Assembly (NCBI RefSeq): GCF_964204865.1
Contig: NC_135251.1
Coordinates: 9,300,001-9,364,000 of the forward strand
Length of the DNA stretch: 64,000 nucleotides
Direction: 5' to 3'
Source: Styela clava
Lineage: Eukaryota; Chordata; Ascidiacea; Stolidobranchia; Styelidae
The position numbers were made by a program, and so were the translations under genes. Shown piece after piece: positions 1 to 11,604 of the stretch; position 1 is the stretch's first letter, and each line of letters opens with the position of its first letter. Below the pieces are notes generated by a model. It did not search any database and was not told the origin of the DNA. It saw only the letters and a list, made by a program, of their open reading frames with translations.

Positions 1-2
1 AA

Positions 3-409
3 CAGTGGTCTTCAACTGGTGGGTAATTCCTCAAGCGGAATTGAGGGTCGCTAATGGGGGGTGGACAAAATTGAACGCAATAAACACATTGAATGAATCG
101 TATTACACAATGAAAATGATAATAACACTCAGAACAAAAAGATGCCCGTGTTGCCAACAAGTATCTATGATTTTGAAAAAAACTCCTTGTGAACGTGTTG
201 TTGAGCTATATAACTATAGAGGCGCAACATCATGGGCAGCAACTTGTTCCTATCACCACAAGTTTTTCGAAGCTCCGAACTGACTAGGGGGTCTTGATTT
301 ACACCCAATTAAGCATAGTTTCACCAGATTTTAGTATTTAGGGATGAAACTCCCTCTCTAAATCGAAAGCGGGTATTTCCGAAGAAAAAATATTGGTGGG
401 AAACCACTG
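3..409. mobile_element. hAT-like MITE with CAGTGG ends
   Basis: Starts CAGTGGTCTTCAACTGG and ends in the inverted counterpart of CAGTGGTTTCCCACC. The eight bases after the right end are TGCTAGAA, and the two bases visible before the left end are AA, consistent with an 8-bp target duplication cut by the window edge. It lies in the PTP intron next to the P-loop exon. Confidence 0.6.
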
Positions 410-437
410 TGCTAGAATAAATATTCTTTATACCAAC

Positions 438-573
438 CATGCTCTGCACCATCTCAGTTCTTTGTTCTCTCATTTTAACCACAGTATCATGAACGTTGAT
501 CAGTTTCTCGGTTGCCAGTTGTGAGATAAGATTATCCAGCCCGACCAATGTTCCAGTACGTCCGACTCCGGCG
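438..573 (-). CDS. PTP exon: P-loop AGVGRTGT
   Basis: 136-bp exon. The acceptor AATAG completes the Ser codon, then [18 protein letters not shown], and the exon ends [13 protein letters not shown]. The donor GTTGGT is weak, but the position is the expected one, before the Q-T/S-x-x-Q-Y exon that must lie left of the window. The P-loop Arg is present, so this domain looks catalytically competent. Confidence 0.9.
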
Positions 574-3500
574 CTATTAAAATGAAGTAATAATTAGTAA
601 GGCTCCGTGGTGGACGCATCGTGCTTAGCGTAAGGATACGCTTGCTATTGCCCAACTGATTGCCTTACGTGGGTTTGAAACTTAGTCGGAATGAGCATGT
701 GCGATAAGATTGCTGGACTGCATACCGCCCTAGCACGGTTCACCAATGATCAGCTGCGGCAGAGGTTGTCAAACTTCATTTAGTACTGGGCCAAATATGC
801 CCATTGAACAAGTACGCACCTGCAACTTTCATTCCTGTGTTATTTAAACTGACGGAAGGCACGTTTGCAAGTTAACTGGCAACTGACATGTGTTTGCTCT
901 AATTCTACAAAATGAATTTCTGAAAAACATAACCTTTGCCTGCTTATAAACTAGGTATCTAAGTTACAAAATAGTTTTCCAGCCTACCTGCAGTGAACCA
1001 GTATCGGTGTATCGCAGTCCTCTGGCTGAGAATCCAACATTTTCTGATGAAGCCTGAATATGGCTGATGTTGATTTGGGAACCCCGTGATCGGGCCAGCG
1101 TTTGCATTGAAGATGAGTGATGTATCGTACCTGAGAAAAAAACGAGAATTTAAATAATTTTCTATTATGATCACCCTTGCTACAAATTGCCAAATTTTGT
1201 TCACTGGTGCGAAAGAAGTATTTGTGTCACCACAGTTATCATTAGATATCGGAAATAAATCAAGATCAGCATTCTCTAATTTAAGTTCCGCCAAAGGCGT
1301 TTCGAATAACATTGGCGAGAACGACTTGAGCTATAGCTCCACAGAAACGTTTGAGCTGAAGAATGGAAATCTCTAGTCTTGAAGGCCTAAATGAAATCAA
1401 TGCGGCCCCTCTAAATACAATTTCGATTTTTTTGGCAATATTTTTAGCTATACGAATAGTTGTGGACATTTGGTATCATTTTGTCATAAAGTCACACAAG
1501 AAACGTTAGGACTAAAGCTAACTGGATGAAATTACCATTTACGGGCTTTGCATGCCCCGTTAAAACTGAATCTCTATGGAAATTGTGTAATTTTCAACTC
1601 TCAACGCTTGTGAGTTTTTGAACTCAGATTTCGGAGACCTTCAGATTTTTTGACCAGTTTATGTAGTAAAGCATGTATGTGACCTTCAAATATACTTTAG
1701 AAAACATAGGTAGGCAAAATTTTAGCGGGTTTTCAATTACAATAGCTCAATGATGGAAGCGAGAGTTGCACCCATGTACATTTAAACCCATACATTTGCA
1801 TCCGTATATCCGCGGGTTCAATCTATATGCGGGTGCTAAAACCCATGGGTTAGGGTTAGTATGGATTCAAATATCCGTAAAAAGAAAAAATTCCATAGTT
1901 GCAATAGTATGCAGGTGAATTGTCGTAGGTTCAAATTACGGGTGCAAATATCCGCGGGTGCAAATGTGATGGAACCTTGAGACACATTTAGAACTGAGCA
2001 ATAATATTCGATTTTTCGGTTTCGTTTTCGATATTCGATTTGGACAGCCACCACACTATTCAAATCTTACCTCTGGTTCTTCCGTTTTCTCTGTGACTTC
2101 TTGAACGCTGTCGTTATCATAGACCTCTCCTGGAGATAGACTGACAGCGAGTGTACGTTGATGGTACCCACCGTATGATGTAACTTTCGTGGTTTCTACG
2201 CAAATATTGCCGCATTCCATTACCCCTTCTTCGGGAAAGTATCGTTCGCATTTCGGCTGAATAGAAAAAAGCAAAAAATTACTCCAATATCTAAAATTCA
2301 CGACCTCATGAACCTTACTTGTTACAAACTATGGATGTCGCTACTTGATAGCCATCCTTCGTCATCCCATTCCCAGTTCAGGAAATGTGTTGACGTCTTC
2401 TCGTAGTTTTGTAAGTGATATATAGAGAGTGGCACATTGGGGTCGAAAGAATAATTTTCTAGTTACATTTTAATGCGTAAAGTATGAGCCAAAGGGAGAA
2501 GAATTAGCCTACCTCATGGTCTAGATTTCAAAGACAAAGGGCACCAACCTTTTGGCAAATTACCAAAAGGGTTGGTTCATGGCAATGAAAACGTTAGGAA
2601 TCACTCTGCATTACTACGAGAAATTACTAGTCAGATATATATTTTCATTTCCGAAAGACTGAAATTCGCGTTATATGAAACGAGAATATTACATTTTTCG
2701 TTATTTAATTCGGTTTTGCGTTATTTAATATTCACATGGCCGAGACTATAAAATGATGCAAAATTTTTCGGCGCTTCAGAAGTGTTTGTACCAACATGGA
2801 GGTAACTAGTTTTGTTCGCCTACTCTACATCAAGTTGTGTAAAGGGACTGAAACCTACGTACAGGGGGTATATTCAATTTTGTAACACAGACAGTCCCCG
2901 AACTCGTAAAAGAATTAAAATAGGAAAAACCGGAATGAAATTATGCCCTAACCCTAACCTGGTACACACACTGCAAAAGTACTCAATTTTCTGTAAAGAA
3001 CACACTAATCCAGGTTTTCTCTCATTTCAGAAAACCATGCCGAACTTATAGGTTATATCTCTAAAAAACAAAATCGGGTTCGCTGGTTATCACGATATTA
3101 CAATGATGCTGAATCCTCCCATAGATACGGAGTTTATTATTAAATAAGATTAATCGCACATCCCATTGATTTTATGAATGAAAATAAGCATCTTACTTTT
3201 CCGCTTTCTCGGAAGTCCGTTACCATGACGATAACCTTCAACCCATGTTCCCAAACCATTCTCCAAAAATCGTTCACAGTGCTTGGTTTAGGTCCCTGAG
3301 TTGCAATAAATTTTCGCTTTTTGGTGTAGCCCTGAAAATAGTGGATCAGATATGAATAAAAGTATAGATAACAAAAGACATGTTCTACGTATTGCGCTAC
3401 GAAAAAGGCCATGTGCAAACATTCCCTATCTATATTTCTAATAAAATAACATTGTATAGCACGTTGAATGCATTTGCGTACAGTGTTCTGCATGACTACA

Positions 3501-6500
3501 GGATTACATAGTCATATTTGATCTTGCTACAGCATCCTTGCATTTTACGCATACGGATCGCCTTGTGCAAATGCGTAGAGCAAGAATAGATAGACCGATA
3601 GCTTATTCACGCGTGGTAACTTTTCTATCGGAGTCCACTTCACTTTCATTATACGGCGGCACGATGGCCTTGAGACAAAGCATTGGCTTTGCATAGATCA
3701 TTGGCCCCTCCCCCCCCCACCCCCTCCCACCCCCTCATTCCAGTTGTGATAAATTGAGTAGGTAGTGGCTATTAGTATGGGACTATGATCGTAGCAAAAA
3801 GTGCAAATAAGCGCGGTATTAAAAAAAATCCCCCACTTTACATACTGAAAACTTGCACAAAAATGAAATTTAATCATGAACTTCACAGAGTAAACTTACG
3901 TCTATATAAGAAGCGTTGATATAATCTGAGAACGGGTCGTCATTGATGCGCTCCAACACTACTCGAGCTTTATCAGCTGAAAAAATAAAAAATAAATGGT
4001 ATTATTTACACGATTGCGACACTAAAAATAAAGATATATACAATATGACCAAAAAAAACAAAACCCATAAATTCCGTCATTACTTTTATTTATTTAACAT
4101 TTAAACTCCTATTTGTGTATGTTCTTACCCAAAAGTTAAAATAATCTAGGACGCTTTACACAAAAGTTATGTTTTGCCTAAAATATAATTAAAGAGACGC
4201 GAGATCCGACCTTTTGGGGCCCGTACATTGAATTAATTGCCTTGGTGCACTGGCCATCATTTAGTTCTTAACATTTTTTGCGATTCAAATAGATTTCTGA
4301 TTAATGTAATTTTGAGTCATTTTATGACATCATAATGCAAACTGAAGAATAAAATAAAACTGACTAAATCTAAATAATACATATAAATCTAAATATTGCA
4401 TAATTAAAAATAGCATTTAAATAATTTTACAACCAAAGTTGATTTTAACTAAAATTGTTGATTTTTCAGAAAACAAATTCAAATGCGACCTGGATTGCTA
4501 TCGCAAAATATATGTCAAGGTTTAATGCGCGTCAATTATTTTTATTTAATATTAGCCCCAAAAATTTGTATTAGTCGATAAATTGAATAACTTTAATTCA
4601 TTATAATGACATTGTGGCATTTTAACTAAATAATTTACATTTTATTACTTTAAGATAATCGCATTGTTCTAATTTGGAGATTTGAGAGTCAAACCTAAAC
4701 ACATACATAAGGCAATATCTAAAATCAGGACTGAAACAGGGACAGAATAAGAACCCAATACCAAAAGATAGCCAAAATAAACCACTATAAACCACTATCA
4801 AGCCGTGATCCTCTGGGAAGTAAAAAAAAATTTTTGATATTGTTTTTGTGCACGACCTTGCTCTAAGCAAAAGTTTATCAAAAAACGTTACAACTAGAAA
4901 AGCTGAAAGACTTGAAATGTTGAAATAATAAAATAAAAATAAACGAAGAAAATATGTAAAATTAGACCACGAGAATACAGCGGTCAACTGAAATGTTTTT
5001 AAGAAACCTATTTTTACATATCGACAGAGGATATAAAAATATCAACTTACATGTAACAATATTCTTGTATCGATTTTTCTCTCTGTTCTGGGGCAATTTT
5101 GCATATTCACAAGTTGACGGGTTTTTAGATACATATGTTGAGATACCCTTTGAAAATTGAAATATACAAGAGGTCACAATTAATCTATGTAAAGTGAAAG
5201 ATACTTGCAATACAACCGTGAAAATCCAGATATTTTCAATAGTAGTCCTCTCATGAATTTGTGGTGAGACTGAAAAATGCCACAAGGCAATAAAGGAATC
5301 ATGTGGCTAAACTGATCATACAGTTTCAGGAAAAGACCATTTCAATATTTCTGAACTACAAAAGTGTCGTCCTCAATCTATCACAACTTCTGAAATGGTA
5401 AATGGCACAGAACAGAAATGTGTATATCGGCAAAACATCAAGAAACAATAACGTTTGATAAATATGACAATTATGGTACATATGCTACGGAGGGCGTGCC
5501 AAACAGAATTCGTCCCGGAAGTCGGAATTAGCACGAAACTTTTCTCATGGAATGAACTTAATAACATGACTCGTTGAAGATTACCAAACTTGTCCATATC
5601 GACAAAAAACAATTACCACGATTAATTTATCCTTTTAATCGATTTTTAATTACTTTTTCATTGCATGGACACAATGCTAGGCGCAAAACTAATTTCCTTT
5701 TACCTTCCACAGAAATACTCTCCGTTCTTCCTAGTTTCATTGCTTAATAAAGTTATTCACAGGGTGTTTTCACTTTGTTGAGCATGATTTGTTCGATATT
5801 AATAGAATTAGGGGTATACTAATCAAAATAACACTGTAAATACCACTGAAATGACAAAAATGGGAACCACGAGTGATAAAGCCCCCCAGAAAGGGCCCAC
5901 GAGCCATAAAAAGGACTCTGGACTAAACAAAATTGTTTGCTTCTTACAAATTGTATGCGTATTATTATGAACTAAGCTTGGGAGCTTAATTAAGCTCCTC
6001 GCAATCTGGCGATGATTACCGTACATATTACTGATCGCTATTTATATAACAATGACAATCAAACTTCAAGTCTCTCATACCTTCATCTCTTCTCTGAATA
6101 ATCGATCCTCATCTGCGTGCTTCTTATTATAAACATTTTGTAAATCTTCGATTCGAATAGACATGTCGTCTCCCCGACTGCCAGCAGTCTGGGAAATGCT
6201 TTCTTCGCTGCTTGTCGTAACGGGAATCGTTTCTATGTCGTCACAGGGGGTTTCATTGTTGCATAGATCAATCCCTTTTCCCGCGCTAACTTTGAGTGCT
6301 AAATAGAAAATGCAACGTTGAGTTGTTAAGTAAGGATTTTAGACATTTATTACCGGGAAGAAGAAGAACGATAACATGGCTTGACCGCGAGAAAGTTCAT
6401 TGTTCCAAATGCATGGACTTAGTTGGTGAAAGAAGTCGTGACGCCCAGTGGTCATTTGTCCGCCATACGACGACGAGTGCAGAAATCTCTTTGCACATAA

Positions 6501-8792
6501 TTATTGCCCACGCAAGGTAAATTGACTAGGGTATTGCAACGCTTAGCATAATGCTCAAAATTGTCTTTTATAAATACAGTGTAAGGAAGCTATATCGCGA
6601 TGACGGCGCTCAAAAATAAAATGATTTGTTTTGGGTAATGCATGAAATTTTATTCACTCAATAAGCTTAAAATGTTACCGAACAGAACAAATAACTGTTG
6701 GAAACGAACATTCAGTTATCGTATGAACGAAGCCTCCAAAACCTAATTCTGGCATTTGGCAAACTATTTTGGTGTCGCCGGTTTAAAATCTAGAAATAAA
6801 ACCTCTCGCCAACAACGAAATCTAAAAATTGTAGATTGCTGGGAATTAATGGCTGCGTGTCTAGTAGGGCTGTTCAAGCGAACCGGATATTCGAGATCGA
6901 ATCGAATCGCAAACTATTCGAATCGTTTTTCGGCTAATTTGCAAATTGCTAAAATGCGGTACATTAAGCGGGAAAAGTCTCACGAGCACCTTTGCACTGC
7001 GTTTTTCATCGGACAAGTGAAACATATTTCTTTCGCCTTCTTTTTGCGGTAAAAAGGTGTCTCTCCTAATGCCCGGTGGTATGTAATTATCCATCTCATG
7101 TACCGTCATAACTGGAGGGTTATTATCGATAATGACCTTTTTGAGAGATCACAAAAGGGAAAAATGGCAATTTAGTATCGGTACAAAATGCTAGTTCCAT
7201 AAATGAATCGATTTGAAACTGTTGAGTCAGTAATCATACGAACGTGGTACCGGTAACTTGAAGCTGAAACACATGGTGGGGGGATCCTTATGATGACAAT
7301 ACCTGCTTCCAATGGAATTTGTAATTTCCTATGATGACAATACTTGGTATTATTTATCTATTACTATGAAAAAGAATACTCTTGCATTTTGACGGCTGTT
7401 GTACAGTAACAAAACAGCCATCAAATAATAATGTCATCCCTAGCTCCGAAGTCGATATCTCCCTGAATGCAATATAAAATTTCTTGGGCAACAGTTTTAT
7501 CTATATTAATGGTTGTAAATCATTTTGCTGAAAATTACACAAAACACCTCCAGAGTTAAGACTAATGATAATGAGATTAAAATAGCTTTGTATGCCTTAT
7601 TAAAACTGAATTCATCAGAATTTAGTAAATAAAGTATTGAGAGTACGTGCAATTGTCAACACACAACACTCGACAGTTTTCGAAACCCCAATTTTAAGGA
7701 CTTCTAAATTTTTTGACAAGTTAATGGAACCATGATCTCCTTTTATAACTCTGAAAACATACATATGCATACAAATATCAGTACTCAGCAGTAATTTAGA
7801 TGTAAATGCACATATATTTTCACAATATCGCATGGGGAGTTTTTATTGTACGATAGAGATAGAATTAGGATTGCGCAATAATATTCGGTTCGATTCGTGA
7901 AAAATTTTCGATTAGATTTGAATCAAAAAAATATTCGAGTTTGGACACCCCTAGTGTCTAGTGATTTATATAGAGCTAAGATAAATCATAAAAATAAGGT
8001 TATGATACTTTGCCGCTGTTGTTCTATGATGCAACAATGACTTGTCAAAGTTGCGCTGGAAAATCCATTGATATCGTATTAGTCAGTACGTAAGTTTTTG
8101 TTAGTTTATCACAGTCTATTTGTTTGGGACACGCAATATAAAAAATTATATGTATCATAGCAGTATAAATGTTCTTCTAATGTTAAGACAAACAACCATT
8201 TGACTACAGGTTGGGAATTACCGCGATAGCGTATTTCAAGCTCACAGAATTAGAATAGACTCCGCATATTGTGGACCACAAAGTATGCAATGAAATATAA
8301 AATACTTCCTTAAATACTCATTACCTTTGAACAAGAATAAAAAAGTTCTAAAATTTATAAATCAATTTTGTTCTAATTATATGTCCTGATAATTCATTAC
8401 TCACATTATTTTGATTCCATTTCGAAGCGATTTCCTTGAACACTACCGGTAATATGGGTGACAATTACAAACTAGAAGAAACTAAAGGGTATTTGAGATC
8501 GAATGCATGCGCTTAACTAGATGCAACGCTCGGCATCTCCGTGGTTACTCGAAATTTTAGATAAAACAAGTCTAAACTATGACAATCATCTCTGAAATCT
8601 GGGAAGGTAAAACATTAACAGAACGATAAAAATCGAAAAAGCTTACAATCTGGATCTCCATCGCATAATTCAGGCATTGATTTGCTATGTGGTACTGTGT
8701 CGTCACTGTAGTGAGGGACATCAAGCTTTGTGACATCATTTTGAGAAGACGAAGGCGAAGGATCTTTCGGTTTTTTCTTTCCGAACCGTCTG
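438..8792 (-). CDS. Receptor-type protein tyrosine phosphatase, partial (8 exons)
   Basis: Spliced minus-strand gene; the eight exons, in transcription order, are 8792-8647, 6298-6081, 5147-5051, 3976-3900, 3331-3197, 2256-2071, 1130-988 and 573-438. All junctions are AG/GT and the reading phases join exactly, giving about 379 residues. Order of parts: basic juxtamembrane start (RRFGKKKPK), Ser/acidic linker, [10 protein letters not shown] helix, [35 protein letters not shown] and [10 protein letters not shown]. These are the classical tyrosine-phosphatase landmarks, with the nucleophilic Cys, the Arg of the P-loop and the WPD Asp all present. The protein should remove phosphate from phosphotyrosine at the inner face of the plasma membrane. 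The Q-loop exon and any second phosphatase domain lie beyond position 1. Receptor type is inferred from the juxtamembrane layout and a possible membrane exon near 11.5 kb. Subfamily is not assigned. Confidence 0.9.
601..790 (+). mobile_element. tRNA-derived SINE, 5' part
   Basis: Contains a tRNA-like head with a B-box-like GGGTTTGAAAC near 672. It then shares ATGTGCGA..GATTGCTGGACT and GTTCAC with the better copy at 34.5 kb. The 3' hairpin and tail seen in other copies are missing. It sits in a PTP intron. Confidence 0.5.
988..1130 (-). CDS. PTP exon: WPD loop and catalytic Cys
   Basis: 143-bp exon, acceptor TCTCAG and donor GTAGGC. It reads [18 protein letters not shown] and ends CDTPILVHC plus two bases of a split Ser codon. 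The WPD Asp (general acid) and the nucleophilic Cys are both present. The split Ser places the intron inside the active-site signature, immediately after the catalytic Cys. Confidence 0.95.
1765..1972 (+). repeat. MITE-like repeat rich in GGGTGCAAAT units
   Basis: About 200 bp built from alternating GGGTTCAAAT and GGGTGCAAAT words and CCGCGG cores, with inverted ends. An inverted second copy is at 20,409-20,585, which shows it is a dispersed element. It lies in the PTP intron between 1,131 and 2,070. Confidence 0.65.
2071..2256 (-). CDS. PTP exon: KCERYFP motif
   Basis: 186-bp, 62-codon exon with acceptor ATTCAG and donor GTAAGA. It starts [11 protein letters not shown], continues through the YHQRTLAV strand and ends in an acidic segment ([18 protein letters not shown]). 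K-C-x-x-Y-W/F-P is a family motif. The acidic loop before the WPD strand looks somewhat longer than in typical PTPs. The exon is otherwise ordinary. Confidence 0.92.
2257..3196. other. PTP intron, no gene seen
   Basis: Intron between the KCERYFP and KFIATQGP exons. About 3,031-3,143 resembles 13,734-13,790 at nucleotide level (AACCATG, GAACTTATA, ATCGG and TTCGCTG blocks), so part of it has been duplicated. Nothing else is recognised. Confidence 0.4.
3197..3331 (-). CDS. PTP exon: KFIATQGP motif
   Basis: 135-bp, 45-codon exon with acceptor TTTTCAG and donor GTAAGA. It reads [14 protein letters not shown], then [12 protein letters not shown] and [12 protein letters not shown]. The F-I-A-T-Q-G-P and D-F-W-R-M-V-W-E blocks are among the most conserved in the family. 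Confidence 0.95.
3523..3600 (+). repeat. Dispersed repeat CTTGCTACAGCATCCTTGCA
   Basis: The words CTTGCTACAGCATCCTTGCA and ACGCATACGGATC recur at 15,344-15,410, and in reverse orientation around 21,405-21,570. Class unknown. It lies in a PTP intron. Confidence 0.5.
3900..3976 (-). CDS. PTP exon: DYINASYID motif
   Basis: 77-bp exon with acceptor TTTCAG and donor GTAAGT. With the T carried over it reads [20 protein letters not shown] then NASYID. The R-V-x-L and DYINASYI elements are PTP family signatures that help form the substrate-recognition surface. Without the splice sites it would be missed, because its open frame is short. Confidence 0.92.
3977..5050. other. PTP intron, AT-rich, nothing recognised
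   Basis: Intron of 1,074 bp between the DYINASYID and KNRY exons. Very AT-rich with long A/T runs. The longer open frames in it lack codon structure or family motifs. Confidence 0.5.
5051..5147 (-). CDS. PTP exon: KNRY motif
   Basis: 97-bp exon, acceptor CAAAG and donor GTAAGT. It encodes [19 protein letters not shown] then [13 protein letters not shown]. The N-x-x-KNRY-x-N-I pattern is the conserved pTyr-loop lead-in of tyrosine phosphatases. Length and phase match the neighbouring exons exactly. Confidence 0.92.
5148..6080. other. PTP intron, nothing recognised
   Basis: 933-bp intron between the linker exon and the KNRY exon. No repeat family shared with the rest of the window was noticed, and no coding signal was seen on either strand. 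Confidence 0.5.
6081..6298 (-). CDS. PTP exon: linker and N-terminal helix of the phosphatase domain
   Basis: 218-bp exon, acceptor TTTAG and donor GTATGA, 72 codons after a two-base start. The first part is a Ser/Thr- and acid-rich linker ([15 protein letters not shown]). The end reads [20 protein letters not shown] then FREEMK, matching the helix that precedes receptor PTP catalytic domains (typically a D/E-rich stretch followed by F-R-E/D-E-F). Confidence 0.85.
6865..7953. mobile_element. hAT-like non-autonomous element with 8-bp target duplication
   Basis: Ends are TAGGGCTGTTCAAGC and the inverse of TAGGGGTGTCCAAAC (12 of 15 match). The element is flanked on both sides by GTGTCTAG (6,857-6,864 and 7,954-7,961), an exact 8-bp target duplication as made by hAT transposases. 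Subterminal ATTCGAATCG-type words occur at both ends. There is no transposase frame. It sits in the large PTP intron, so it is tolerated there. Confidence 0.85.
8647..8792 (-). CDS. PTP exon: juxtamembrane cytoplasmic segment
   Basis: 146-bp exon with acceptor TTTCAG and donor GTAAGC. It enters with one base of a split codon, reads [17 protein letters not shown] then an acidic stretch ending ELCDGDPD, and leaves one base (T). That base completes a Ser codon with the next exon. The RR and KKK cluster at its start looks like a stop-transfer signal just inside the membrane. It is the most 5' exon placed with good confidence. Confidence 0.7.
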
Positions 8793-11400
8793 CTGAAATA
8801 CGATGCTTCAAAAATGACTGAACGATGTATAAAAACAGAAAAGGCTACAAAATGGACGACAAACCGAAATTATACAACTTAATTAAACAAACATTTCGTA
8901 TTGAAAAATCATGCAGTATTAGAGTTGTAAATACAATTATTAAACAAAATGTCAATTTTATGTACATGTAGGCATTGTGCTGTACAGCAGGTGAAGACCA
9001 GGTATTCTCAGTTAAAACTATCAGTGCTCTTTTCTCGTTACATTGATATATAACGTTCTGGGCTACACCCTGGTATTAACTTTTTACAGCCCATGTCACA
9101 AAATTTTATTGCTCATACTGCGTAAAAATGACGTTTTATTTGCGTACCTGTGACGGTGAATGTTTATATAAAGACGACATTGTTATAGCTAAAACGCAAT
9201 AAAACTGATAGCCTCTGGATCAAGGATGGATATGTGATTACAATCGTTATATGAGCGATATCTTTCGAAAAGGGCTATTGGGGGTGGTCATTGATTCTCA
9301 AATTGCGAGTTATGATACTCTGATGCGCCGTTTCAATTTTCCATGGCCGTCGTACAATAATAAATTGAGTTGATTGTAAGAAAAATTACGGCGCTGTTAA
9401 TAACTTTGTGAAATAACAGCGGTTATTTTGGGGTTCAGTTTTATCACGTCATATCGAATGCTGACAGATGTGTATGTAATTATTGCGCAACTGCAGTGTA
9501 GTCCAACAACGAACGAAAACGTAGTACAAACTGTTATCCAGTTAGCTACAGCTGCTACACTATCTATGCGGGATTTCCTGTTATGTCCGTCATTAACCTC
9601 AGATACATTACAAATTTTAGACATGATTTATAGTGGTAACACTGGTAACTCCAAAATTTATCTAGAGATTCGACGGAATTCGCAAAAATAAGCAAGCCGG
9701 TACGTCACATTAAATAAATCATATGCATAAGCCACGCAAAAGCTGACACGAGAATTACAGAAAGCGAAAACAATGAAATGTGTAGAGTAACTTCAGGATG
9801 AGATTTTGAGACCAGTCATACCGGTCAACCATTGAGAAGGGCATCGCAAAAGATCAGAAACCATAATCGCACGACAGATTTAGTAAATAAAAGATTTGAC
9901 ACCCAAAATAAATAACATTTACAAAATAGAAAATAAACCGAATTAACAAACCTCAACTTGTTGATGCGTTTAAACATCGCTGAATGTATTTCTTTACTGT
10001 GACAATCTTTTTTACATCCAGTGATTGGTTGAGTCTGTTGACAATTAGTTGTCGATTGAAAAAATAAATCTAAAAGGCTAAGCTAAGCGCAAAAATATAT
10101 ACAAGCTCACGCACTAGGCGTGTTTGTCTAACTGAAGCTATAAAAATAAAATAATAGAAACCTTATTATGAAACAACAAACGAGATATATATTGATCTCA
10201 ATGACGTCACAGCAAAAATATCGTAATGGTAGGACTGATTCATTGCAAATTAGATGTAGGCTACTTGGCGTTGGATAAACTTCAGTTTGCTTTTATAATG
10301 AAACATATTGCATTGAACTAATAATAAACGGTGAAAAGTGTTTGGTACTATTCAACGCTGATAAGATGATCGGTGATAATCTGAAAAATAGCAACAACAA
10401 AGCACAATCATCTATATTTTATGACACAGGAATGGCACAATTTGCGCCGCTTTATCATAATATATTGAAGCTATACCGTATAATTAGTTTCATGAACTAT
10501 ATTGGATTCTTACTCTACACCAGCTTGATTTCAACCTAATCCGAACCTTGGAACAACTTATTTTTTGTGCATGCAACATCAGAACCCCTGTAGTAGAATG
10601 GTATTATTCTGACTAGTCACGCTCTGTTAATTCGCGCTTCGGCGACATGGTCATCAATGACCAACCGTGGCACTCTTCACGAATCGTCGCCGTTGACTCT
10701 GTTAATCTTACGGCTGGTAAAATAGCCCGATCAAGACCAGATGTTTTTGATAAACCGCTAAATTATTTTAGTCCACGTACTTCCCTTACACACTACACGT
10801 TGCGAACCTGGTATTCGTATAGTAATCAATAATAATATATAATCGCCGCATAACAATAGCAAACTTCGATAAAAAATATGAGCTGTCCTATCTCAACTAT
10901 GATGGAAATTCAATCGATGCATATTGAGTCAACAATCGTGATGTCAATAAAGCTCTTCACCTTTGGCTTGGTCGTTCACATAAATAGCAGTATTGAATTT
11001 GTATAATGGTAGTTAAATGTACTTTACAGTTGGAGAATTAAGTTGACTCGCTTTGGATAGGTTGAAATATTCCACCAGACAGTGACATATCTTTGAAATT
11101 TGAATACCGTTACCAGGTGGTTTCCAAACTTTTCTGCCAAATCCTTTCCTTCGCCTATCTTGGAATCCTTTATTCATTTCTCATTAGGCATAAAAACTAT
11201 TTTATTTGTTCAACCTTTTAACGAATTCCTAGTTATTTGTTAGGCTATCGTACAATTTAAAAGCAATTTATGATATTTGCATAAGTAAGTATTTCAGCAA
11301 TATTAAGGACTGCAAAATGGCATCAATAATACTACTGCAAGTACAAAGCAAAATTTCTCATGAAGAATGACAAAAATCTCTCTGATAAACGTAGCGGCCT
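8793..11400. other. Presumed PTP intron, no gene seen
   Basis: Lies between the juxtamembrane exon and the possible transmembrane exon. AT-rich and without shared repeats that I could recognise. Open frames near 9.4-9.7 and 10.3-10.8 kb show no motif and no convincing splice sites. Confidence 0.4.
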
Positions 11401-11419
11401 AAAAACATCGTCATGAACC

Positions 11420-11560
11420 GCAACAATTAAAAGAATCTGTGTTCGTCTGCAGTATCGCGTAACCAAACACACAATGACACAAGTAAGTGAAATAATCGCA
11501 AAACTAAGCATTATGAATGCGGAACAGCAAATGAAACAAACACACATTTCAAACTTTGTC
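11420..11560 (-). CDS. Possible transmembrane exon of the PTP gene
   Basis: A minus-strand open stretch encodes a strongly hydrophobic run (FICCSAFIMLSFAIISLTCV then IVCLV). If the weak donor GTGTTT after ...TCVIV is used, two bases join the first base of the exon at 8,792. The protein would then read from the hydrophobic run straight into RRFGKKKPK, a textbook stop-transfer layout. The phase fits. The splice site is poor and the acceptor was not identified, so this remains a candidate. Confidence 0.3.
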
Positions 11561-11604
11561 ATAAAGTAATTAATCATCGAAATCGTCCTATCATTATGAC
11601 GCAA

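Noticed and set aside
10647-10832. Open frame in a GC-richer patch
   Set aside because: No motif, no splice sites in phase, and a stop-rich complement. Not enough to call a gene.
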